Shown: positions 46,051 through 55,862 of the stretch, one piece after another | How the letters are laid out: the number at the start of each line of letters is the position of its first letter | Numbering within the stretch: position 1 is the stretch's first letter | From: Azoarcus sp. CIB | GTDB taxonomy: Bacteria; Pseudomonadota; Gammaproteobacteria; Burkholderiales; Rhodocyclaceae | NCBI RefSeq assembly: GCF_001190925.1 | Contig: NZ_CP011072.1 | Span: 4,092,001-4,156,000, forward strand | Reading direction: 5' to 3' | DNA: 64,000 bases | Notes under the pieces: generated by a model | What the model saw: the letters and a program-made list of their open reading frames with translations, nothing else | Database searches by the model: none | Told to the model about the DNA's origin: nothing | Program-made: the position numbers and the translations under genes

Positions 46051-46077
46051 TTAGCACTCCGAGTCGCTGAGTGCTAA
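46051..46077 (+). promoter_or_regulatory. CIRCE element (HrcA operator) upstream of rpoH
   Basis: TTAGCACTC-N9-GAGTGCTAA is an exact match to the CIRCE consensus with 9 bp arms and 9 bp spacer. It lies 27 bp before the rpoH start codon, overlaps a TAATAT -10-like hexamer (46075-46080) and should let the heat-labile repressor HrcA control rpoH. HrcA itself is not encoded in the window. Confidence 0.92.
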
Positions 46078-46104
46078 TATCACGCGCATGGAGGATTACC
46101 GTAC

Positions 46105-46953
<849 letters not shown>

Positions 46954-46977
46954 GCAGCTTTCTCCCCCCGTACGCGG

Positions 46978-47002
46978 ACGGCAGCTTCAGGCTGCCGTTT
47001 TC
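46978..47002 (+). terminator. rho-independent terminator of rpoH
   Basis: ACGGCAGC-TTCAG-GCTGCCGT is an 8 bp perfect stem followed by TTTCATTTC on the plus strand, 24 bp after the rpoH stop. It also abuts the stop codon of the convergent SCO1 gene at 47001, but no T-run follows in that direction. Confidence 0.85.
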
Positions 47003-47594
47003 ATTTCTTGGCCAGCAGGCTGCGGATGTCCGCGACGATGTTGTCGGCGGTCTCGCCATGCTTCACGTACAAGCGAACCCGTCCCGCGGGATCGAAGACG
47101 TAGGTTCCCGTCGAGTGGTCCACAGTGTAGTTGTTGCCGGACGTGTCGCCGCTCTTCTGGAAGAAGACGCGGAATTCCTTGGCGACCGCGGTGGTCTGGG
47201 CGGCGTCGCCACGCAGTGCGATGAAGCGCGGATCGAACACGGGGACGTATTGCGCGAGGAGTTGCTGCGTGTCGCGCTCGGGGTCGACGGTGACGAACAG
47301 GACCTGCAGGCGCTCCGCGTCGGGGCCGAGCTGGCGCATGACCTCGGCCATGGTCGCGAGGTTCGTGGGACACACGTCCGGGCACTGCGTATAGCCGAAG
47401 AACAGCATGACGACCTTGCCGCGAAAATCGGCCAGCGTGCGCGGCGTGCCGTTGTGGTCGGACAGCGCGAGTCCCTTGCCGTAGTCGGCGCCGGTGATGT
47501 CGGTGGCGCGGAAGGTGGTCGTGGCGGAGGGGTTGGAGCAGGCGGCGAGGGTGGCGACTGCGAGCGTTGCGGCGACGATCAGGGCGCGGAGCAT
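47001..47594 (-). CDS. SCO1/SenC copper chaperone for cytochrome oxidase
   Basis: The product is a 197-residue lipoprotein (lipobox LAAC, Cys19) with a thioredoxin-like fold. Copper ligands Cys71 and Cys75 (TQCPDVCPT) and His160 (TVDHS) are all present. It loads copper into the CuA centre of subunit II in the periplasm. It is the last gene of the oxidase cluster, 28 bp after ctaB, and converges on rpoH. Confidence 0.93.
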   Translation of the reverse strand: MLRALIVAATLAVATLAACSNPSATTTFRATDITGADYGKGLALSDHNGTPRTLADFRGKVVMLFFGYTQCPDVCPTNLATMAEVMRQLGPDAERLQVLFVTVDPERDTQQLLAQYVPVFDPRFIALRGDAAQTTAVAKEFRVFFQKSGDTSGNNYTVDHSTGTYVFDPAGRVRLYVKHGETADNIVADIRSLLAKK

Positions 47595-47622
47595 CTTTCC
47601 TGGGACCGGGACATGGAGGGGA

Positions 47623-48546
47623 TCAGAAACGCAGGTAATGATCCGCCAGCAGGGCCGCGAAGAGCAAGAACAGATACAGAATGGAGAAGCGGAAGGCGCG
47701 TCGTGCGCGGGCGTCGCTGTAGTCGACGTACAGGCGCCATGCGTGCCCGAGGTAGCAGCCGCCGAGCGCGATCGCGGCGATGAGATAGGGGATGCCGCTC
47801 ATGCGCGTCGCGAACGGCAGCAGCGTGACGCCGAAGAGGATGCATGTATACAGCAGCACCGACAGCCGCGTGAATTCGGGGCCGTGGGTGACCGGCAGCA
47901 TCGGCAGCCCGGCGCGCGCGTAGTCGGCGCTGCGGTAGAGCGCGAGGGACCAGAAGTGCGGCGGGGTCCACGCGAAGATGATAAGGAAGAGGAGCAGCGC
48001 GTCGGCGCTTACGTCGCCGGTGACGGCAGCCCAGCCGAGCACCGGGGGCATGGCGCCGGAGGCGCCGCCGATGACGATGTTTTGCGGCGTGCGCGGCTTG
48101 AGGAAGATGGTGTAGACCACCGCGTAGCCGACGAAGGTGGCGAGCGTGAGCCACATCGTCAGCGGATTGACGAGCTGATGCAGGATCAGGAGGCCGCTGC
48201 CGCCGAGCGCGCTGGCGAAGGCGAGCGTCTCGCGCGGGGTGAGCTCGCCGCGCGGCAGTGGGCGCCCGCGGGTACGGGTCATGCGCGCGTCGATCTGCGC
48301 TTCGATGAGGCAGTTCATCGCCGCGGCGGCACCGGCGACGCACGCGATGCCGACGGTGGCGGCGAGCACGATGGCGGGCGACGGCAGGCCGTCGGGGACG
48401 GCGAGGAACATGCCGATGATGGCGCAGAACACGATCAGGGAATTCACCCGCGGCTTCGTCAGCACGTAGAAGGCGTGCAGACGGGCCGTTGCGACGTGGG
48501 AATCCTCGACGTGAGAATCAGGCGTAAGAATTTTCGCGGCCCGCAT
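47623..48546 (-). CDS. ctaB: protoheme IX farnesyltransferase (heme O synthase)
   Basis: The 307-residue product has about nine membrane helices. The prenyl-diphosphate binding motif is [19 protein letters not shown] (N-x3-D-x3-D type), followed by a second conserved loop [14 protein letters not shown]. It converts heme B to heme O as the first step to heme A for the oxidase. It overlaps ctaA by 29 bp, so the two heme-modifying enzymes are likely coupled. Confidence 0.95.
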   Translation of the reverse strand: MRAAKILTPDSHVEDSHVATARLHAFYVLTKPRVNSLIVFCAIIGMFLAVPDGLPSPAIVLAATVGIACVAGAAAAMNCLIEAQIDARMTRTRGRPLPRGELTPRETLAFASALGGSGLLILHQLVNPLTMWLTLATFVGYAVVYTIFLKPRTPQNIVIGGASGAMPPVLGWAAVTGDVSADALLLFLIIFAWTPPHFWSLALYRSADYARAGLPMLPVTHGPEFTRLSVLLYTCILFGVTLLPFATRMSGIPYLIAAIALGGCYLGHAWRLYVDYSDARARRAFRFSILYLFLLFAALLADHYLRF

Positions 48547-49555
48547 GACCTGCCCTCCTCTGCGCAGCCGTTGCGGGACTGCGGGCCCCGCGCAGGCTGT
48601 GGTTGATCCAGACCATCACGATGACGAGTGCCGCAGCGCCGGCGTTGTGCGCAACCGCGAGCGGCAGCGGCAGACTGAGCACGACGTTGGCGATGCCGAG
48701 GGCGAGCTGGGCGGCGAGTGCAAGCAGCAGGACGGCAGCGAGACGGCGCGTGACGGAGCGGCGCAGCAGTGCGCCACCGAGCGCGATCAGCGCCATGCCG
48801 GCAATGACTGCTCCGACACGATGCGACCAGTGGATGGCGGTGAGTGCCGCCAGCGGGAGCACTTCGCCGTCGGCGGTCATGCCGAGTTCGCGCACGACGT
48901 GGAAGGCATTCGCGTAGTCGGCCGGTGGCCACAAACTGCCCTGGCAGGCCGGAAAGTCGGTGCAGGCGAGCGCGGCGTAGTTGGTGCTCGTCCAGCCTCC
49001 GAGCGCAATCTGCACCGCGAGCAGTGCGAAGGCCGCACGGGCGAGGACGAGGAGGCGGCGCGGGACCTCGATCCGCGCCGGCGCTTGGGCATGCAAGGCA
49101 AGCCAGGCGAGCAGCGCGAGGGTCGTGAGGCCACCGAGGAGGTGGGCCGTGACGATGGCCGGCTTGAGCAGCAGCGTGACGGTCCATTTTCCGAGCAGGC
49201 CCTGGAAAATCACGATACCGACTAGGGCTGCGGCGAGCCGCGGGGCGACGCCCGGGGTGCCGCGGCGGCGCCAGGCGAGGAACGCGATGACGAGGATGAG
49301 CAGGCCGAGGGCGGCGGCGAGGTAGCGGTGGATCATCTCCTTCCACGCCTTCGGGAGGCTGACCGGTCCGCGCGGGTCGGCGGCGTGGGTTTCGCGGATC
49401 GCGTCGGCGGCGTGGTGCGGGCTGAGCTGGCCGTAGCAGCCCGGCCAGTCGGGGCAGCCGAGGCCGGCGTCGGACAGGCGGACGTAGGCGCCGAAGACGA
49501 CGACAAGGGTCGTGAGCGCGAGTGCGAGGAGAATCAGGCGGCGGTAGGTGGTCAT
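48518..49555 (-). CDS. ctaA: heme A synthase (CtaA/Cox15)
   Basis: The product is a 345-residue polytopic protein. [21 protein letters not shown] near the N-terminus and [36 protein letters not shown] supply the paired heme-ligand histidines of the CtaA/Cox15 family, and [10 protein letters not shown] is the second Cys-bearing loop. It oxidises heme O to heme A. Its ATG overlaps the stop of the upstream gene by 4 bp. Confidence 0.95.
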   Translation of the reverse strand: MTTYRRLILLALALTTLVVVFGAYVRLSDAGLGCPDWPGCYGQLSPHHAADAIRETHAADPRGPVSLPKAWKEMIHRYLAAALGLLILVIAFLAWRRRGTPGVAPRLAAALVGIVIFQGLLGKWTVTLLLKPAIVTAHLLGGLTTLALLAWLALHAQAPARIEVPRRLLVLARAAFALLAVQIALGGWTSTNYAALACTDFPACQGSLWPPADYANAFHVVRELGMTADGEVLPLAALTAIHWSHRVGAVIAGMALIALGGALLRRSVTRRLAAVLLLALAAQLALGIANVVLSLPLPLAVAHNAGAAALVIVMVWINHSLRGARSPATAAQRRAGHAGRENSYA

Positions 49556-50235
49556 CGTGCGGTGCGATCGTCGGTGACGGGGGTCGAACGCGCCGGGGGA
49601 GTCGTCTGCGCCCGCCCGAGCGCGGAATACTTGAGCAGGCGCTGCAGGTCCTTGATGACGCGGCGCGGCTCGGCGTTCTCGGGGAAGCGCATGATCACGC
49701 TGCCACGCGGATCGACCAGATAGACGTGACGCCCCCGCTCGGCGGCAGGCAAACGTGCGAGCCATGCGGGTTCGGCGCGGGCAAGGCGCAGCCCGTCGTG
49801 GGCCGCGAGCAGTTCGGCAGCCGGCATCGCGGCGTCGGAGACCAGCCACAGGCGCGCGACGCGCTCCATCTCTTCGCCCTGCGCGAGACGGGACTGGCGC
49901 ATCAGGTACAGGGCATCCGCACAGGCGCGCTCGCAGGTGGCGGATGCAGCGAGCAGCAGGGTCCAACGGCCCTCGAGTTCCTTGCGCGCGAGATCCGGCT
50001 GGCCAGCGACGCCCGGCAGCACCGCGTCGGGCAGGGACGCGGGCACGAGCAGTTCGCCGTAGTTGGCCCGCCCTTCCGGCTGCCAGACGTAATAGGCGAA
50101 ATAGGAGGCGAGGACGGGCAGCACGCAGACGAAGGCGAGCAGCGCGAGCGTGCGGCGTCCGGTGCGGGTGCGCGCGACGGCGTTCGGCGCGGGTGCGGGT
50201 GCAGGCGAGGGCTCAGAGAGGCTGGCGCTGGTCAT
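49552..50235 (-). CDS. membrane-anchored thioredoxin-fold protein of the oxidase cluster
   Basis: The 227-residue product has an Ala/Pro-rich N-terminus, one membrane helix (about 27-52) and a periplasmic SCO-like thioredoxin domain. WTLLLAASATCERACADALYLMR keeps a Cys-x3-Cys pair, as in copper chaperones, and RHVYLVDPRGSVIMRFP matches the later strands. The metal His of SCO1 is not obvious. It is probably an assembly factor for cytochrome oxidase. Overlaps with SURF1 (23 bp) and ctaA (4 bp) support that. Exact role unknown. Confidence 0.72.
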   Translation of the reverse strand: MTSASLSEPSPAPAPAPNAVARTRTGRRTLALLAFVCVLPVLASYFAYYVWQPEGRANYGELLVPASLPDAVLPGVAGQPDLARKELEGRWTLLLAASATCERACADALYLMRQSRLAQGEEMERVARLWLVSDAAMPAAELLAAHDGLRLARAEPAWLARLPAAERGRHVYLVDPRGSVIMRFPENAEPRRVIKDLQRLLKYSALGRAQTTPPARSTPVTDDRTAR

Positions 50236-50953
50236 GCCGGGGACTCCGAAAAGCGTTCCACAGGTAGCACAGGGTGAGCGCCGTCGCGAGGGCTGCGAGG
50301 GCGTACCACTGGAGGGCGTAGCCGCGGTGGCGCTCGATGCCGGCATCGGGGTCGGGCCAGCTGCGGATCAGGCCGTCGTCGGCGGGGCTGGTCTGCTGCA
50401 CGTAGAAGTCGGCCACCGGCAGTCGCGTTTCGCTGCGGTAGCGGGCGAGATCGAGCACCTGCCAGACGCTGCCCGAGGGGGCGTCGGCGGCGAGCATGAA
50501 GGGTTTTTCTTCGGGATGGCGCACGCGGCCGGTGACGACGGTCGCGCCGGGCGGGTTGGCGATCCGGGGGGGCGGTTGCGAGCGGTCGGCACCGGCCCCG
50601 ATCCAGCCGCGGTTGACCAGCACGACGGCCCCCTGCCCTGTGAGTTGCAGCGGCGTGAAGACGTGGTAGCCCGCGCGCCCCGCGTGAACGCGGTTGTCGA
50701 TCAGGATGCTGCGCCCGGGGAGCCATTCGCCATGGAGTTCGACGCTTTGCCACTCGGCAGGGGGCGTCGAGTCGAGGGGCAGCGCGAGGGGCTGCGCGGG
50801 GCGCTCGGCCGCGGCACGGTATTCGGCCTGCAGTTCGGCCTTTTCCGCGGCGCGGCGCGTCTGCCAGTTGCCCAGTTGCAGCGTGAGCAGCGCAAGCGCC
50901 ACGCCCGCGAGCAGCGGCACGGGATGGAGGCGGACGTGACGACGCAGGCTCAT
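50213..50953 (-). CDS. SURF1 family cytochrome oxidase assembly protein
   Basis: The product is 246 residues with membrane helices near both ends (about 10-28 and 215-235) and a periplasmic domain between. LGNWQTRRAAEK after the first helix, VLVNRGWIG, and the GVRHPEEKPFM-type and LDLARY segments match SURF1. It assists heme A insertion into subunit I. The ATG at 50953 lies 13 bp after the ctaE stop. The longer frame upstream only shadows ctaE. Confidence 0.92.
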   Translation of the reverse strand: MSLRRHVRLHPVPLLAGVALALLTLQLGNWQTRRAAEKAELQAEYRAAAERPAQPLALPLDSTPPAEWQSVELHGEWLPGRSILIDNRVHAGRAGYHVFTPLQLTGQGAVVLVNRGWIGAGADRSQPPPRIANPPGATVVTGRVRHPEEKPFMLAADAPSGSVWQVLDLARYRSETRLPVADFYVQQTSPADDGLIRSWPDPDAGIERHRGYALQWYALAALATALTLCYLWNAFRSPRHDQRQPL

Positions 50954-50966
50954 TCGCAGCGGGCGC

Positions 50967-51818
50967 TTACAGCAGGTAGACGACGACGAAGAGCAGCAGC
51001 CATACGACATCGACGAAGTGCCAGTACCACGCGGCGGCCTCGAAGCCGAAGTGGCTGTCGGGGGTGAAATGTCCGGCCAGCGCGCGGCCGAGCATGACCG
51101 TGAGCATGATTGCGCCGACCGTGACGTGCAGGCCGTGGAAGCCGGTGAGGAGATAGAAGGTGGAGCCGTAGATGCCGGTATCGAGGCGCAGGTTGAGTTC
51201 GGCATAGGCGTGGCGGTATTCGTAGATCTGCAGGCTGAGGAAGAGCACGCCGAGCAGGATGGTGACGAGCAGGCCAAGCTTGAGCTGGTTTCGCTTGTCG
51301 TGGCGCAGGCCGTGGTGCGCCCAGGTGAGGGTCGCGCCGGAGCTGAGCAGGATGAGGGTGTTGAGCGCGGGGATGCCCCAGGCGCCCATCGGCGTGAAGG
51401 GGTCGGGCTTGTCGGGGCCGGCCGTGGGCCAGCCGCCGGCGAAGCCCTGCCACAGCAGTTCCATGGTGTCGCCGGTGGCGAGCCAGGGGACGGAGAGGAC
51501 ACGGGCGTAGAAGAGCGCGCCGAAGAAGGCGGCGAAGAACATGACTTCGGAGAAGATGAACCAGCCCATCGACCAGCGGAAGGAGCGGTCGACCTTGCGG
51601 CCGTACTTGCCGCCTTCGGATTCGTGCACGACCTGGCCGAACCAGCCGAACAGCATGAAGACGAGGATCGCGATGCCGAGGAAGAACGCCCAGGGTCCGG
51701 CCTTGAAGCCGTTGAGCCACATCGCGGCACCGCTGCCGAAGAGCAGCAGCGCGATCGAGCCGAAGATGGGGTACTTCGAGGGTTCGGGGACGAAGTATTT
51801 TTCGAAGGTTTGCGTCAT
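50967..51818 (-). CDS. ctaE: cytochrome c oxidase subunit III
   Basis: The product is a 283-residue, seven-helix membrane subunit. WSMGWFIFSEVMFFAAFFGALFYAR, TLILLSSGATLTWAHH, FYLLTGFHGLHVTVG and the C-terminal WYWHFVDVVWLLLF are hallmark sequences, including the conserved Glu of the second segment. It binds subunit I and structural lipids. AGGAGGG lies about 5 bp before the ATG. Confidence 0.97.
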   Translation of the reverse strand: MTQTFEKYFVPEPSKYPIFGSIALLLFGSGAAMWLNGFKAGPWAFFLGIAILVFMLFGWFGQVVHESEGGKYGRKVDRSFRWSMGWFIFSEVMFFAAFFGALFYARVLSVPWLATGDTMELLWQGFAGGWPTAGPDKPDPFTPMGAWGIPALNTLILLSSGATLTWAHHGLRHDKRNQLKLGLLVTILLGVLFLSLQIYEYRHAYAELNLRLDTGIYGSTFYLLTGFHGLHVTVGAIMLTVMLGRALAGHFTPDSHFGFEAAAWYWHFVDVVWLLLFVVVYLL

Positions 51819-51863
51819 GTCTACCCTCCTGACTCCCCGGCGTTTTCGCGCGCCGGAACGTAG

Positions 51864-51889
51864 GGCGGAAAAGCGAAGCGCCTTCCGCC
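51864..51889. repeat. inverted repeat in the ctaE upstream gap (possible REP-like element)
   Basis: GGCGGAA and TTCCGCC arms (7 bp) flank a 12 bp centre in the 110 bp between the DUF2970 gene and ctaE. The sequence style resembles short extragenic repeats of high-GC proteobacteria. Only one copy is in this window, so repetition cannot be shown here. Confidence 0.35.
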
Positions 51890-51928
51890 GAATGGCTTGC
51901 GGTCATGCCGTGTTGGCCTCGCCATGTC

Positions 51929-52180
51929 TCAGCCTCCGACGATCAGGCGCACGACGGCGACGAGGGTGAGCACAAACGCGAGCCCTGCGAGCAGGCCGGC
52001 GACGACGACTGCGCGCGGGTCGAGCGAACGGGTGTCGTGTTCGTAGTCGTGGCGGCGCCGTATGCCGATGAAGGACCACAGCACGGCGCGCAGCGTGGCG
52101 AGGAAGCCGGCGCGGGGCGGCGTGGCGGGATCGTTGTGGGGCGGCGCGTGGCGCGGGTCGTGGTTCTGCATGGCGATCAC
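51929..52180 (-). CDS. DUF2970 small membrane protein of the oxidase cluster
   Basis: The product is an 83-residue protein with one C-terminal membrane helix (about 60-80) preceded by FLATLRAVLWSFIGIRRR, typical of DUF2970. It is regularly found between ctaG and ctaE in betaproteobacteria. Function is unknown, perhaps a small subunit or assembly factor. The GTG at 52180 overlaps the ctaG stop as GTGA and has GGGAGG about 6 bp upstream. The ATG at 52171 has no well-placed ribosome binding site. Confidence 0.82.
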   Translation of the reverse strand: MIAMQNHDPRHAPPHNDPATPPRAGFLATLRAVLWSFIGIRRRHDYEHDTRSLDPRAVVVAGLLAGLAFVLTLVAVVRLIVGG

Positions 52181-52740
52181 GAACGGCCTCCCGTGCCGTC
52201 ACCGGCGACGCGGCGCCCGGCGATTTCGAAGAAGGTGTAGGAGAGGGTGATGACCGTGACGTCCGCGGGCAGGCCGGGGTCGACGACGAAGGCGACGGGC
52301 ATGGTGCGTTTTTCGCCGGCGGCGAGCGTCTGTTTGGCGAAGCAGAAGCATTCGAGCTTGTGGAAGTACTGGCCGGCGAGTTGCGGGCCGTAGCTGGGGA
52401 CGGCCTGGCCGGTGACGGGTTCGCTGCGGGTGTTGGAGACTTCGTAGGCGACGGTGGCGAGTTCGCCGGGGTGGACGCTGATCTGGGTCTGCAGGGGGCG
52501 GAATTGCCACGGCAGGTCGTGGATGTTGGCGTCGAACTGGACGGTGACGGTGCGCGTGAGGTCGATCTGGGTGTTGGCGGCGGTGTCGGGTTTGAGCAGG
52601 TTGTTGATGCCGGTGACTTCGCAGATCTTTTCGTAGAAGGGCACGAGCAGGAAGCCGAAGCCGAACATGACGACGGCGGCGACGGCGAGGCGCACGAGCA
52701 AGCGGCGGTTTTCGGCGGCGATGCGGGCTCGCGCACTCAT
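52177..52740 (-). CDS. ctaG: cytochrome oxidase copper chaperone CtaG/Cox11
   Basis: The 187-residue product has one N-terminal membrane helix (about 15-35) and a periplasmic immunoglobulin-like domain. The copper-binding CFCF motif is at 131-134, with VPFYEKICEVTG just after the helix. It delivers copper to the CuB site of subunit I. Its ATG overlaps the stop of the 40-residue gene (52737-52740), and its stop overlaps the GTG of the DUF2970 gene. Confidence 0.95.
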   Translation of the reverse strand: MSARARIAAENRRLLVRLAVAAVVMFGFGFLLVPFYEKICEVTGINNLLKPDTAANTQIDLTRTVTVQFDANIHDLPWQFRPLQTQISVHPGELATVAYEVSNTRSEPVTGQAVPSYGPQLAGQYFHKLECFCFAKQTLAAGEKRTMPVAFVVDPGLPADVTVITLSYTFFEIAGRRVAGDGTGGRS

Positions 52741-52859
52741 GGAGCGAGCCCCTTGAACTTGAAGAGCGCCGCAAAGAAGAACAGCAGCGCGACGACCGCC
52801 AGCAGGAGGGCGGTGCGGCGGTTCGCGGCGCGGCGGGCGGGGTCGTCGCTGTGGGTCAT
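52737..52859 (-). CDS. small cytochrome oxidase assembly protein (40 aa)
   Basis: This short gene of 41 codons encodes [15 protein letters not shown] followed by one membrane helix (TALLLAVVALLFFFAALF) and a KFKGLAP tail. The positive-inside N-terminus and position between ctaD and ctaG match the small oxidase assembly proteins of betaproteobacteria. Its stop overlaps the ctaG start by 4 bp, and its own ATG overlaps the stop of the frame 52856-53017 by 4 bp. Both support real translation. Confidence 0.8.
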   Translation of the reverse strand: MTHSDDPARRAANRRTALLLAVVALLFFFAALFKFKGLAP

Positions 52860-53017
52860 GCTGTTGTTGCCTGCGATCCGCGCCGCGCCGGGTATTCGCG
52901 CCGCCGGCTGCGGAACTCGCCCTGCGGGCTCAGACAGTCCTCGCCGGCTCTGCGAACACCCGACACGCCGCTCGCATCGGTACCGGCTCGACGGCTGATT
53001 TTGGCTGGGCTGTTCAT
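52856..53017 (-). CDS. possible 53-aa gene between ctaD and the small assembly gene
   Basis: The frame starts with an ATG that overlaps the ctaD stop by 4 bp (53014-53017). It ends in a TGA that overlaps the ATG of the 40-residue gene by 4 bp. The product ([17 protein letters not shown]..., then [15 protein letters not shown]) is Arg/Ser-rich, with no membrane segment or known motif. It could be a real small protein, a coupling frame that only passes ribosomes along, or an intergenic repeat that happens to be open. I cannot decide. Confidence 0.35.
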   Translation of the reverse strand: MNSPAKISRRAGTDASGVSGVRRAGEDCLSPQGEFRSRRREYPARRGSQATTA

Positions 53018-54594
53018 TTCACCACCGGCGCTTCTTCGAAGGTGTGGTGCGGCGCGGGTGACGGGACCGTCCATTCCAGTCCTTCGGCGCCTTCCCAGGC
53101 ACGTGCGGCGGCCTTTTCGCCGCCGCGCACGCATTTCACGACCGCAGCAAGGAAGATGAGCTGGGAGAGGCCGAAGCCGAAGGCGCCGATCGAGGCCATC
53201 ATGTTGAAGTCGGCGAACTGCAGCGCGTAGTCGGGGATGCGGCGCGGCATGCCGGCCAGCCCGAGGAAGTGCATGGGAAAGAAGGTGATGTTGAAGAAGA
53301 CGATCGAGCACCAGAAGTGCAGCTTGCCGATGCGCTCGTCGGGCATGTGGCCGGTCCACTTCGGCAGCCAGTAGTAGGCGCCGGCGAAGAGCGCGAAGAG
53401 GCTGCCGGCGACGAGCACGTAGTGGAAGTGGGCGACGACGTAGTAGGTGTCCTGCACCTGGATGTCGATCGGGGCGATGGCGCAGATGAGGCCGGTGAAG
53501 CCGCCCATGGTGAACACGAAGATGAAGCCGACGGCCCACAGCATCGGCGTCTCGAAGGTCATCGAGCCGCGCCACATCGTGGCGATCCAGTTGAACACTT
53601 TGACGCCGGTGGGCACGGCGATGAGCATCGTCGCGTACATGAAGAAGAGCTGACCGGCCGCGGGCATGCCGGTGGTGAACATGTGGTGGGCCCACACGCT
53701 GAAGGAGAGGATCGCAATCGACGCGGTGGCGTACACCATCGATGCGTAGCCGAACAGCGGCTTGCGCGCGAAGGTGGGGATGATCTGGCTGATGATGCCG
53801 AAGGCCGGGAGGATCATGATGTAGACCTCCGGGTGGCCGAAGAACCAGAAGATGTGCTGGTACATCACCGGGTCGCCGCCGCCGGCGGCGCTGAAGAAGC
53901 TGGTGCCGAAGTGGCGGTCGGTGAGGACCATGGTCACGGCGCCGGCGAGCACCGGCATCACGGCGATCAGCAGGTAGGCGGTGATGAGCCAGGTCCAGCA
54001 GAAGAGCGGCATCTTCATCATCGTCATGCCGGGCGCGCGCATGTTGAGGATGGTGACGACGATGTTGATCGCGCCCATGATGGAGCTCACGCCCATGATG
54101 TGGATCGCGAAGATCGCGAGATCCATGCCCATGCCCATCTGCACGGAGAGCGGCGCGTAGAGCGTCCAGCCGGCAGCGGTGGCGCCGCCGGGGACGAAGA
54201 AGGAGCCGATCAGCAGGGTCGCGGCCGGCGGCAGGAGCCAGAAGCTCCAGTTGTTCATGCGCGCGAAGGCCATGTCGCACGCGCCGATCATCAGCGGGAT
54301 CTGCCAGTTCGCGAAGCCGACGAAGGCGGGCATGATGGCGCCGAACACCATCACGAGGCCGTGCATGGTCGTGAGCTGGTTGAAGAACTCGGGCTGCACG
54401 ACCTGCAGGCCGGGCTGGAACAGCTCCGCGCGGATCGTCAGCGCCATCACGCCCCCCGAGAGGAACATGATGAAGCTGAAGACCAGGTACATCGTGCCGA
54501 TGTCCTTGTGGTTGGTCGTCGTGATCCAGCGCATCAGGCCGGTGGGGCCGTGATGGTGGTCGCCGTGCAGGTGATCGGGCATTACCGCCGCCAT
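53014..54594 (-). CDS. ctaD: cytochrome c oxidase subunit I
   Basis: The product is a 526-residue, twelve-helix catalytic subunit. Heme a and a3-CuB ligands lie in [24 protein letters not shown] (CuB His and cross-linked Tyr), WAHHMFTTG and VVAHFHYVL. The K- and D-channel residues sit in conserved contexts, so it is an A-type proton-pumping oxidase. AAGGAGG lies 6 bp before the ATG at 54594. The longer frame upstream shadows ctaC. Confidence 0.97.
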   Translation of the reverse strand: MAAVMPDHLHGDHHHGPTGLMRWITTTNHKDIGTMYLVFSFIMFLSGGVMALTIRAELFQPGLQVVQPEFFNQLTTMHGLVMVFGAIMPAFVGFANWQIPLMIGACDMAFARMNNWSFWLLPPAATLLIGSFFVPGGATAAGWTLYAPLSVQMGMGMDLAIFAIHIMGVSSIMGAINIVVTILNMRAPGMTMMKMPLFCWTWLITAYLLIAVMPVLAGAVTMVLTDRHFGTSFFSAAGGGDPVMYQHIFWFFGHPEVYIMILPAFGIISQIIPTFARKPLFGYASMVYATASIAILSFSVWAHHMFTTGMPAAGQLFFMYATMLIAVPTGVKVFNWIATMWRGSMTFETPMLWAVGFIFVFTMGGFTGLICAIAPIDIQVQDTYYVVAHFHYVLVAGSLFALFAGAYYWLPKWTGHMPDERIGKLHFWCSIVFFNITFFPMHFLGLAGMPRRIPDYALQFADFNMMASIGAFGFGLSQLIFLAAVVKCVRGGEKAAARAWEGAEGLEWTVPSPAPHHTFEEAPVVK

Positions 54595-54635
54595 GCTGCC
54601 TCCTTGACGATTCAAGCGTTCAGGCGTTCGTGGCT

Positions 54636-55763
54636 TCACTTGCCCCGCGCCGCCGCGATCTGCGAGGGCTGGATGGCTTCGCCGGTCTTGTTGCTCCAGG
54701 TGTTGCGCGTGTAGGTGATGACGGCCGCGATGTCGGCGTCGGACAGCAGCGCGCCGAAGGCGGCCATCGGCGTGCCGGGACGTCCCTTCAGCACGACCTC
54801 GATCTGCGCGGGCGCTTCGCCGAGCACGATGGCGGCTCCGTCGAGCGGCGGGAAGGCGGGCGGCAGGCCCTTGCCGTCGGCCTGATGGCAGGCGACGCAG
54901 TTCGCTGCGAAGACCTTGGCGCCGTGCTCGACAAGCTCGGCGAGCGCCCATTCGCGCGCCCCGGCGCTGGCGGCGGCGGCCATTGCGGCCTGCCGGTCAG
55001 CGACCCACTTGGCGTAGGCCTGCTGCGACACGACATGCACTTCGATGGGCATGAAGCCGTGGTCCTTGCCGCACAGCTCGGCGCAGTTGCCGCGGTAGAC
55101 GCCTTCCTGGTCGGCACGGAACCATGCGTCGCGGATGAAGCCGGGGATGGCGTCCTGCTTGACGCCGAAGGCCGGCAGCCACCACGAATGGATCACGTCG
55201 GCGGCGGTCATCAGCACGCGGATCTTCTTGCCGACCGGGACGACGACGGGGTTGTCGACCTCGACCAGATAATGCTCGCCCTTGGTGGCCTTGCCGTCGA
55301 CCTGCTCGCGCGGGGTCGACAGGTTGGATACGAAGCGGATGCCCTGCCCTTCGCCCTGCAGGTAGTCGTAGCCCCATTTCCACTGGTAGCCGGTGGCCTT
55401 GATGGTGATGTCGGGGTCGCGCGTGTCCTTCATCTCCAGCACCGTCCGGGTCGCCGGCCAGGCCATGCCGAGGAGGATGAGGATGGGGATAACGGTCCAG
55501 GCGATCTCGACCGCAGTGTTCTCGTGGAAGTGGGCAGCGACCGCGCCCTTCGACTTGCGGTGGTGGATCACCGCCCAGAACATCACGCCGAACACGATCA
55601 CGAAGATGAGCAGGCAGATCAGCAACATGAGCGTGTGCATGTCGTAGATCTGCGCGGCGATGCCGGTGGCAGGGGGCTGGAGGTTGTAGCGGCTTTGGGC
55701 CTGGAGGGCCGGCGCGGCGATCACGAGGGATACGGCGACTGCATGACGACCGGCAAGACTCAT
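54636..55763 (-). CDS. ctaC: cytochrome c oxidase subunit II with C-terminal cytochrome c domain
   Basis: The 375-residue product has a signal peptide (about 1-22) and two membrane helices (about 42-65, 85-103). A cupredoxin domain follows with the CuA ligands in [13 protein letters not shown] (Cys227, Cys231, His235). A fused heme c domain has CVACH at 289-293 and a distal Met in GTPMAAFG. Electrons would pass from heme c to CuA to subunit I. It is the first gene of the oxidase operon. The ATG at 55763 gives the signal peptide. Confidence 0.95.
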   Translation of the reverse strand: MSLAGRHAVAVSLVIAAPALQAQSRYNLQPPATGIAAQIYDMHTLMLLICLLIFVIVFGVMFWAVIHHRKSKGAVAAHFHENTAVEIAWTVIPILILLGMAWPATRTVLEMKDTRDPDITIKATGYQWKWGYDYLQGEGQGIRFVSNLSTPREQVDGKATKGEHYLVEVDNPVVVPVGKKIRVLMTAADVIHSWWLPAFGVKQDAIPGFIRDAWFRADQEGVYRGNCAELCGKDHGFMPIEVHVVSQQAYAKWVADRQAAMAAAASAGAREWALAELVEHGAKVFAANCVACHQADGKGLPPAFPPLDGAAIVLGEAPAQIEVVLKGRPGTPMAAFGALLSDADIAAVITYTRNTWSNKTGEAIQPSQIAAARGK

Positions 55764-55862
55764 GTCCCAACCCCCATCGAATGCGGCGGCTCCCGCGAGC
55801 CGTATTTCAGCGAATGCGAATTGATCATGCCATAGCGGGTTCTCCGGTCGCAATACGAGTTT

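Larger units (their letters stand above)
45717..46104. promoter_or_regulatory. divergent region between porin gene 2 and rpoH
   Basis: This 388 bp contains the porin 2 leader, a minus-strand CACAAT -10 candidate at 45795-45800, the inverted repeat at 45862-45879, and, at the rpoH end, a perfect CIRCE element at 46051-46077. GGAGG at 46091-46095 is the rpoH ribosome binding site. I saw no convincing small gene here. Confidence 0.55.

Noticed and set aside
51864-51889. Terminator between the DUF2970 gene and ctaE.
   Set aside because: The inverted repeat has a long centre and no T-run, and it lies inside an operon.
53269-54714. Long plus-strand frame opposite ctaD.
   Set aside because: The ctaD protein is unmistakable, and the antisense translation is a His/Glu/Gly-rich shadow.
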